Shown one piece after another: positions 57,575 through 64,000 of a stretch of 64,000 nucleotides of DNA. The position numbers and the translations under genes were made by a program. Positions within the stretch are counted from its first letter, which is position 1. Each line of letters starts with the position of its first letter. Origin of the DNA: Kwoniella bestiolae CBS 10118 (Eukaryota; Basidiomycota; Tremellomycetes; Tremellales; Cryptococcaceae); assembly GCF_000512585.2 (NCBI RefSeq), contig NC_089242.1:1054001-1118000 (forward strand), in the 5' to 3' direction. The notes under the pieces are model-generated. The model searched no databases, was not told the origin of the DNA, and saw only the letters and a program-made list of their open reading frames with translations.

Positions 57575-58752
57575 CTATGACATATGTTTCCTGGCTAAGT
57601 CCTCTTTCTTCTCCTCTCCACCAGCTCTAGAGCAGATAAGGTAGATCAGGCCAACAGCTGCAAAGCAGAGTATGATGGTGGCTTCCTGCCAGTTGTCCAT
57701 TGCAACTGTTTCAATTGTCGACTGCTGTACTGGCACTACAATCTGATTAGCAAACAACAGCACACTTGATAGCCTAGTTTGCACTTACTTGCAATGGATG
57801 GGGGTGGTAGCTGGGTGACTAATTTTGGTTTGATAGCATGTCTGGCCCTTGGTCTATGATGTTTTGGTTTTACTTTCTGTGAACAACCTGGTATCTGAAT
57901 GAGCTAAAAACTTTTGTCAAGGGGGATCAGACTTACTCTGTATGTTTATGGCTCCTTGTGACTGCTTGCAAGATTTGTCTTGCTTATGCCCTCTACTGCC
58001 ATGAGATGCGCTTTGTACCATCTGTGAATGCATTTGCAAGTTCTGCTGGTTCATGGCAGCCATTTGAGCAGCTTGCATCTGTTGGGTCTGCATTTGCTGC
58101 ATCATCATTTGATTCATCATCATCATGTGCATTGAATCAGCAACCTGAGATTTAGAATCAGATGATTGGGATACTACGTGTATTTGTGGCCTGAACATAT
58201 TAGCATGGACATGTTCTCTCATTGACAGAACTTACTTCTCTTTATAATGCTTGACTTTCACAGGCTTGTGTCTATGAAGATGATATGATGGTTCATAGTG
58301 TTGCTCAGTATAGTCTAGTGAGGGAGGTGTGTCAAGCTGATATCTCTTGGGAGGGCTATCAAGAGGGGAGGGTGGGACTTGTGGGGGTGGATAATTTATA
58401 GTATCAAGGCTGGTGTGAGGGTTGGTGAGCTGATGAGGGTGACCCTGGACCACTGGATATGAGGGTGGTGATTCCACATGTTGCAAGGCAGAGTCAGGTG
58501 GTGTTAACAGTTGTGGATCCACTTGAGAATAAGCATTATATTCAGGTGGTGGATAGGCTGGAACTGCTCCATCATTTGCCTGGGATGATGCCATATTTTG
58601 ATGCTGAATCAACCCATTACCAGGTGAAGACAATGTTGCAGGATTCATGCTGATACAAAGCATCAGGAGAACTGTATTTTGAATGTCTGGATACAGTTGA
58701 CTTACCTAGAAAAAGCTTGTGGTATGTTCTGGTCAGGTAGAGGATTGTCCAT
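57575..58752 (-). CDS. Tail-anchored Pro/Gln/Met-rich protein, unrecognised
   Basis: Five or so exons, ATG 58,750-58,752, stop at 57,575. It starts MDNPLPDQNIPQAFSR. The first half is Pro/Tyr/Ser-rich (AVPAYPPPEYNAYSQVDPQL; PPSYPVVQGHPHQ, with PPxY motifs) and contains a His/Lys-rich part HYEPSYHLHRHKPVKVKHYK. The second half is a Met/Gln/Asn-rich run (MHMMMMNQMMMQQMQTQQMQ), prion-like or coiled. The end is one helix, ATIILCFAAVGLIYLICS, with a short basic tail RAGGEEKKEDLARKHMS, so it is probably C-terminally anchored in a membrane. Function unknown. PPxY motifs suggest Rsp5-type ligase or WW partners. Confidence 0.6.
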
Positions 58753-58933
58753 TTTGTTGATGTTAGTAGTGAGTAAAACTGTGACTAATGGACAGCAGTT
58801 AGTTATAAGTGCTGGCTTCTGCCTGATACAGTTGTGTTTATCTCTCCATTAAAAGGATGACCATACAAAAGAGCTTCATCTCAAAACATTCATATATTAC
58901 ACTATGATGAAACAGCACCAATAACATCACTGC

Positions 58934-59471
58934 TTACCACCTCCTTACCAAGCTCTCACTCATATATGTTGGATAACCATGTAAAGGTCCACCTGGTAAA
59001 GCAGCATATGGCACTTCAGCTTTCCCAACACTATAACAGAACCTCCTATAATCTGGCTTCTGATATCTCCAATACTTGGGTTGGCCATAGGAATGAGGAA
59101 TAGGGTGGACAGAAGCCCAGCCAAAGAGTGGTTGAGAGCCAAAGCCTACATCATGCAGTGGATGGGCAGGAGCATGGGGATGGGGTCTACTCAATGGGAC
59201 AGAAGTCACCACCATTCCAAGATGTTGAGGGTGAATAAATGAGGTAGGGCTATAGTTTGGGAACTGTTGTGGAGCTTGGTCAGTGTGGTGATCATGTTTA
59301 TGGTGGGATTTGAGTAACTTGGTGTCTTGCTTATTTGTGGTCATGCTACAAGTAATGTCAGCCAATAATCAGACACTTTCATACTTACTTAAGCTGATGA
59401 TGGTGTATGAGATAGTAAACAGGTGTAGATGAGGCAAAGACATGAATCAATAAACTCAAGATACCATCCAT
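58934..59471 (-). CDS. Small secretory His/Pro-rich protein, unrecognised
   Basis: Two exons. Exon 1 from ATG 59,469-59,471 encodes MDGILSLLIHVFASSTPVYY, a likely signal peptide or anchor, and joins in phase 2 to exon 2 (stop at 58,934). The mature part is rich in His, Pro, Tyr (SHHKHDHHTDQAPQQ; RPHPHAPAHPLHDVGFG; WRYQKPDYRRFCYSVGK). It ends PTYMSESLVRRW. About 165 residues. The His clusters could bind metal. Without exon 1 the frame starts at 59,344 and lacks the signal. No family recognised. Confidence 0.6.
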
Positions 59472-59636
59472 AAGTCTGGTGTTTATGCAAGTAAGTATAT
59501 CCTTTGTTCATCCTTTGTTATTGACATCAGACTAGTGGGTCAACCTTGAACTCATTAGACTCTCATGCCACTTATAGAATATGATAGTTTACAAATGCAT
59601 TCATGCTAAGGCTTACATCAACAACAATTCCATGAT

Positions 59637-59816
59637 CTACCAGTATGTACCAGACATGTAGTTGTATGGTCCATACCAACCATTAGTAGGCCATCCTGTT
59701 CCATAGTTAGGTCCAACTCCCCATCTCCCCCATCCATTATACATCCCTGCATACATGTTACCATAGTAGTATGGGTAAGAAGACATCACAGGTCCTGCAG
59801 CACTGTAAACCAGCAT
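59637..59816 (-). CDS. 59-residue Tyr/Gly-rich peptide gene
   Basis: ATG 59,814-59,816 to a stop at 59,637-59,639, one exon and below a 60-residue cut-off. It begins MLVYSAAGPVMSSYPYYYGN and goes on MYAGMYNGWGRWGVGPNYGT, ending YNYMSGTYW. 12 Tyr and 12 Gly among 59 residues and several Trp/Asn, with only one charged residue: like structural or cell-wall peptides that form Tyr-cross-linked or amyloid material. An upstream exon with a signal peptide may be missing from this model. The composition is too biased to be chance noncoding, but expression is unproven. Confidence 0.5.
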   Translation of the reverse strand: MLVYSAAGPVMSSYPYYYGNMYAGMYNGWGRWGVGPNYGTGWPTNGWYGPYNYMSGTYW

Positions 59817-60385
59817 GCTAGTGGTAAATCAGCAGAGGTTGAATGTACCACCAAGAAGAGAAAGTTTATTTACTTGGTAAGGTGATTAGAATTTATTGAG
59901 TAGACAGCTCTGCTGTGTGATCAGTCTTCAAGACAGTAATTCAAAGTAGGTGTTTGGTTTAGTTGGTTCCTGTAATTTGTGATTGTTATGTTTGACCAAA
60001 AATGGAGTTTGAAAACAACTTGGTTGAATGAGGACTTATATTTCTTTTAGATGGGTTGATTGGGTGTAGGCTTCAAACAAGTCTGAAGGCTTACATCCTT
60101 TCACCTCCTTTGCCAAAGGAGATCCATGGGGCACTATGGAGGAATTCAACAAAGCTGGAAAAGCTCTATCCTTTTAGTTATCCTTTTAGTAAAGACACAA
60201 GTTACAGTATCAGAAAAGAAGGAATAAACCAGGAGATCCATGATATGATGCCAGCAATATCATATCAGAAGTGATAGCCCACTGAAAGGAAAATAATCAG
60301 GGGCATATTACTGTGATTGATCTGATAATCCTGATTGTCTTGCCAGACCCTTCAACTTTATCCAAACTACCTTAACACACTCACA
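59817..60385. other. Divergent intergenic region, 569 bp
   Basis: Between the Tyr/Gly-rich gene (-) and the surface protein (+). CpG-poor, AT-rich in parts. A 72-codon plus-strand frame at 60,056-60,274 has no support. Confidence 0.4.
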
Positions 60386-61719
60386 ATGTCTAACACTCCT
60401 CAAGCAGTAATATGGATCAGTGCTGCTTCACCCTTACTCACATATTCCACCTCAAAAACAGGCAGTCCAGGAGCCTCATGGATGCAACTAGCAGATGGAA
60501 GTAGTCAATGTCAGGGTCAGAATGATTTCTCAATTGAATTGGCAGACTTTTACTGTGAGTATTGCATATCGACAGGGAGATAAGCTGATGATTTGTGTAG
60601 TCACCAATGTTGCTTTTGACTATTCTCCAAGTGCAAATTATCAGATCAAAACAGGCCTGGATGGGTCTGTGCAAGCAAATTCTGCACAATCAGGAAATGC
60701 TGGTGTATCTGCAGAGTTTGGTACACATACAGCTAGGTTGGAGTGTAAAGCAGAAGGTTCAGAAGGATTCACATTCCAAGGTGTACAAGTGCAAACACAG
60801 GTTATGGGATCTGGGTGAGTCTGCCCCAACTATGAATCAAGGGCTGATGATGGGCGCTCAGGAGTGCTACCAATGTTACTCTTGATGATGCTTCTCAGCA
60901 AATTACATACACAGGATTTCAATCTACTTCTGCAACCCAATCAGATATATCTGCCATTCAAAGTGGATCATTCTATGATGAAACAGTTAGCTACACTTCT
61001 TTGGGGGGGGCATCTGCCAAATTTCAATGTCAGGGTATTTACTTATGTTTTATTATGTGGAATATGATTACAAAGCTGATGAGGAATCTAGGGAGTGCAT
61101 TTTACATCTTTGGGATGACAGGACCTGGATTTGGGGCTTATCAAGTTGAGGTGGATGCCAAAGTTGCTGGTACATACAATGCCACAACTACTGTTGAAAC
61201 ATATAACACCTTGTTATATTTCACAACCTACCTTGATTCCTCCAAAGCCCACCAGATCTCTATCACCAATCAGAATGATGGGCTACTATTTGCATTGGAC
61301 TATGTAGTCTGTGTTGGGCAAGGGCAAGATGGAGATAACTCATCAAGAGGACAAGGCTCACCAACAGTAACAGCTGCTTCCTCAGGTGCAACTGCTGTCT
61401 TTCCAAGTCAAGGATCCAGCCCTTACCAAACAGGCACTGGTGATAGTGGGGGAGCAGTAATTGGAGGAGTGTTGGGTACTCTTGCTAGCTTGGTGAGTGG
61501 TGTTGATTTGCTATTTTTTATTAAGCAAGCTGATATCTTAGGAATCAGTTCCTCTTATGGGTCTTATGGAGATATAGGGTATGGAAGAAAGAAGGTGGGG
61601 AAGGGTCATTCTTGGCTGCTCTGTGTGGTGGCTTAAGAGTCAAGAAAGAACCCAAGAAAGAGGAGAATAAGTTCCATCTATGGCCTATGGTCTGGTCTAG
61701 ACCTAAATATGATACTTAA
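60386..61719 (+). CDS. Single-pass fungal surface protein with beta-rich ectodomain
   Basis: About five exons, ATG 60,386, TAA 61,717-61,719. The exon joins restore the typical pattern of a family of basidiomycete surface proteins: ITYTGFQSTSA-like and NVAFDYSPSANYQIKTGLDG, ITYTGF followed by SFYDETVSYTS, FYIFGMTGPGFGAYQVEVDA, TYNTLLYFTTYLDSSKAHQI and ITNQNDGLLFALDYVV. A Ser/Thr/Gly linker follows, then one helix (GGAVIGGVLGTLASLFLLWV) and a basic cytosolic tail (RYRVWKKEGGEG and KKEPKKEENK). No signal peptide at the very start, but the family often has none obvious. A G8 run occurs at about 61,004-61,011 in an exon. Function unknown. Confidence 0.72.
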
Positions 61720-62150
61720 TATAGTATAGCAGTGTGGGTCACAGTACATCCAAATGTGGAATGCATCAGACAATCCTCCTGTACAAATTGCCTCCTGAAT
61801 TGTCATTGGTCATCTCCTTCAGAGAGAGTCCAAGCCAGTAGAAATTGTTCAGATACTGTGTTGCAAGAGCTTTTGTGCAAATTGGCATTTCATATGAAGA
61901 CTATGACATGCAACTCTCAAGTGGTGGTAAAGGATTTCAAAGGCTCTTTTCATACAATGAACATCCTTTGAAGTCCTCTCTTTTCAACTCTCTCTGCTTT
62001 ATAAGTCAGACAAGTAGTGAAGCCTGTACTTGAGTAATATATAAACTTGGTTCAGTCATATCTGTCTTGCTGTCAGTCATCATTACATACAAATCAGAAC
62101 CAGCATCTTCAGCATAACATACAGTCTAGATTACATTTACAGAATACAGC
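61720..62150. other. Intergenic, 431 bp
   Basis: Promoter region of the PP2C gene and 3' flank of the surface-protein gene. A short frame around 61,860-61,970 (FVQIGISYEDYDMQLSSGGK) looks protein-like but I cannot attach it to a gene. Confidence 0.4.
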
Positions 62151-64000
62151 ATGTTACTCAAACACAGACAATTCAGGTCTAACCAATTCCTTGGTCTTCA
62201 TCATACCAGATTCTACCAACTTAGATATTCCTCAAGTGCTCTCAAGCCACCCAACTTCTTCACAGCCAATTACAAGTCCCAGCCCCTTAGACTCATATCT
62301 AACACCTACAAGGTTCTGGGATTAGCATCACTCATCACTGGTGGAGCAGCATATTACCTCCTATCAGAGGAAAAGTACAAGGAGACCACTTTATTCAGTG
62401 GATGGCCAGGTAAAATCAGGACCATCCCTTCCAAAGCTGTTGAATGGACTTATACCTTGGATTCAGCTGATGGACCAATTAAGAAAACTTTCACCCATCT
62501 TCTTCTGAGTGGAGAAGAGGTAGAAAAGAAAGTGAAGAATGGTGAAAACAAGGTATTTGTGAATAGGGAGGGGAATCATGTGAAGAGCTGGGAAATCAAT
62601 AGTCTCCCTTCTGGTGATACTGGTGAAGATAGGTATTCAACTGATATAATCAGTAAACGTGAGGTCAAGGATCTACTTGAGGGAGAAAGCCTCTTCTGGA
62701 AGAACTGGTGGGATTTCAGGACTAGGTTATACCCTAACAAACAGGGTGAAGAGGTTTTGGAAGGGGATGGGAAGGGGGATTTGCTGATGTTTAGTGTGTT
62801 TGATGGGCATGGTGGACCCTTTGTGTCTGATCTGCTTGGGAGGACTTTACATGGGTGTCTTGCTTGGAATGCTGCTAAGCTCTTATACAATGAGGAAAGG
62901 AACAAGAGGGCTTGGGAAGATGAGACTGTTGGTGGGGTTTTCAACCAGGGTATTGGAGTTGGTGATGGAGTTTTATCTGAGGAGTTTGATCCCAAAGTAT
63001 TCTCTGAGATGATTGCTACAAGGTGAGTGGATATGTGTTGGTTGTATCAAATGGAGCTGAGATGAGTTTTAGCTTCCTAGCTATTGATTCCCACCTTATC
63101 AACAGGACTTGGTCTACCCTTTTCAATCCTATTGCAGACAACCTTCCCAACCTCCCACCATACTCTCCTGCTCAACTTGTTCCCTCAAACCTCTTTGATA
63201 ATGGTTCATGTGCAATTACAACCATCATTGATGTAGAAGCTGATAAGCTGTATGTGGCCAATGTGGGAGATACAAGAGCTGTGGCAGGCTGGTGGAACCC
63301 TGCCAAAAATGAATGGAGGTGTGATATCTTGTCTGAAGATGTTACTTGTGAGAATGACAGGGAGGTTGCAAGGTGAGCAAAAGATCTCTTTCTGTTATAC
63401 CTCATGGCAGCAGACTGGATTTTGATGATGCAAGTTTATTTGTAGGATCCTCAGTGAACATCCTGAAGAAGAGAGAGATACAGCTGTTCATAATCAAGGT
63501 TATGGGGATACACCTAGAGTCCTGGGGGGATTACAACCTTCTAGAGCATTTGGTGATGATGCCTATAAGATTGCTTATGATGACTTCAAAGAGTGAGCCA
63601 CCAAGTGTCATCTTTTTGGGAAGGTAAAATTGCTGATTGTCTGCTGCAATGGTATAGTATCAAAAGGGCTCTGGATCAGGCAGAACCTAGAGAAAGATGG
63701 AGGTGGTTTGAAGAGTGTCCCAATAAGACACCTCCATATGTGACTGCCAAGCCAGAAGTAATTGTTAGAGATATTCATCCTGAATCTGGAGACGAGCTGA
63801 AGTTCATTGTTCTTGCTACTGATGGTTGTAAGTGTATCTTTGTGAATTCAGAAGAGTTTGGCTGATTATACATTGAAGTGTGGGACAGGATCACCTCAGA
63901 AGAAGCTTCATACCTTCTCACTTCCCATTTGAACCACAGTACCCACCCTGATACCTCAAAGATTGAAATCATGGCTACTTGCCCTCACTCACCACCTCTC
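62151..64000 (+). CDS. Mitochondrial PP2C-type protein phosphatase (PDP/Ptc5-like), 3' end outside the window
   Basis: At least five exons from ATG 62,151; the window ends inside the gene. Residues 1-50 are Arg/Ser/Leu-rich with few acids, a mitochondrial targeting signal, followed by a helix (VLGLASLITGGAAYYLL). The PP2C metal motif is LLMFSVFDGHGGPFVSDLLG; further motifs are SFLAIDSHLINRTW, NLFDNGSCAITTII, VANVGDTRAVAGWW, PSRAFGDDAYKI and ELKFIVLATDG-LWDRITSEEA, the last split by an intron. It is like Ptc5 and related phosphatases that activate pyruvate dehydrogenase by removing phosphate from E1 alpha. The gene is plainly host-derived and intact here, although it lies in the CpG-poor domain. 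Confidence 0.9.

Larger units (their letters stand above)
53600..64000. other. CpG-depleted domain, at least 10.4 kb
   Basis: From about 53,600 rightwards CG dinucleotides nearly disappear. I count a single CG in 62,001-63,000, none in 55,681-56,160, and three or fewer in 53,641-54,240, against 13 in 53,401-53,600 and at least 35 in 50,001-51,000. The loss is the same in exons, introns and spacers, so codon preference is not the cause. In the PP2C gene arginine is almost always AGA or AGG. TG and CA are frequent. The right edge is outside the window. Confidence 0.92.

Noticed and set aside
53600..64000. Reading the CpG-poor domain as an integrated virus or transposon
   Set aside because: It holds a spliced host mitochondrial phosphatase and fungal secreted-protein families, and no integrase, polymerase, capsid or terminal repeats were seen.
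1..64000. CRISPR arrays, rRNA genes and bacterial operon signals
   Set aside because: No regular direct repeats with spacers, no rRNA sequence, and all genes are of spliced fungal type.

Overview
The window is nuclear DNA of a basidiomycete yeast, most probably a tremellomycete of the Kwoniella/Cryptococcus type. The evidence is dense genes on both strands, almost all split by many 45-75 bp GT-AG introns with CTNAC-like branch points, very small exons, and conserved proteins of fungal type (Get3, ribosomal protein uS8, class II eIF4E, Knr4/Smi1, a mitochondrial PP2C). The taxon is an inference from gene style; no marker gene settles it.

Layout. 0-12 kb: two small unknown proteins, an UNC93-like carrier (-), a TauD-type Fe(II)/2-oxoglutarate dioxygenase (+), a FAD monooxygenase (+) and a Dal5-like anion permease (+), a nutrient-uptake and catabolism neighbourhood. 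12-21 kb: GET3 (-), a DUF7704-like four-helix membrane protein (-), two unknown genes, one apparently frameshifted, and a quinate/hexose-type sugar transporter (-). 21-31 kb: an AhpC/TSA-like protein with a long disordered N terminus (-), a POP3-like RNase P/MRP subunit (-), RPS22/uS8 (+), an unknown 374-residue protein (+) and an 80-residue cysteine-rich protein made of five tiny exons (-). 31-42 kb: a glycine-rich small protein (-), a ferric reductase (-), a class II eIF4E with an Asn/Gln/His-rich tail (-) and an LtrA-family membrane protein (+). 42-47 kb: an accessory stretch with two intact paralogues of an unrecognised family, plus decayed copies of the LtrA 3' end and of the paralogue in the same order, so a tandem segmental duplication. 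47-53.3 kb: two small genes, KNR4/SMI1 (-) and a UDP-glycosyltransferase (-).

From about 53.6 kb to the right end the DNA changes character: CG dinucleotides almost vanish (one in 62,001-63,000, against at least 35 in 50,001-51,000) in exons, introns and spacers alike, while TG and CA are abundant. The genes there look intact: an 869-residue repeat-rich membrane protein, a secreted protein, a tail-anchored Gln/Met-rich protein, two small secretory proteins rich in His/Pro or Tyr/Gly, a single-pass surface protein, and a conserved mitochondrial PP2C that runs off the window. The edge falls inside the last exon of the repeat-rich gene. This CpG desert, rich in genes for surface or secreted proteins, is the most unusual thing in the window; long-standing cytosine methylation with deamination is the simplest reading.

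No tRNA, rRNA, CRISPR array, transposase or complete mobile element was recognised. Exon joins were made by eye from splice signals and reading frame; the ends of conserved genes are firm, those of unknown genes less so.
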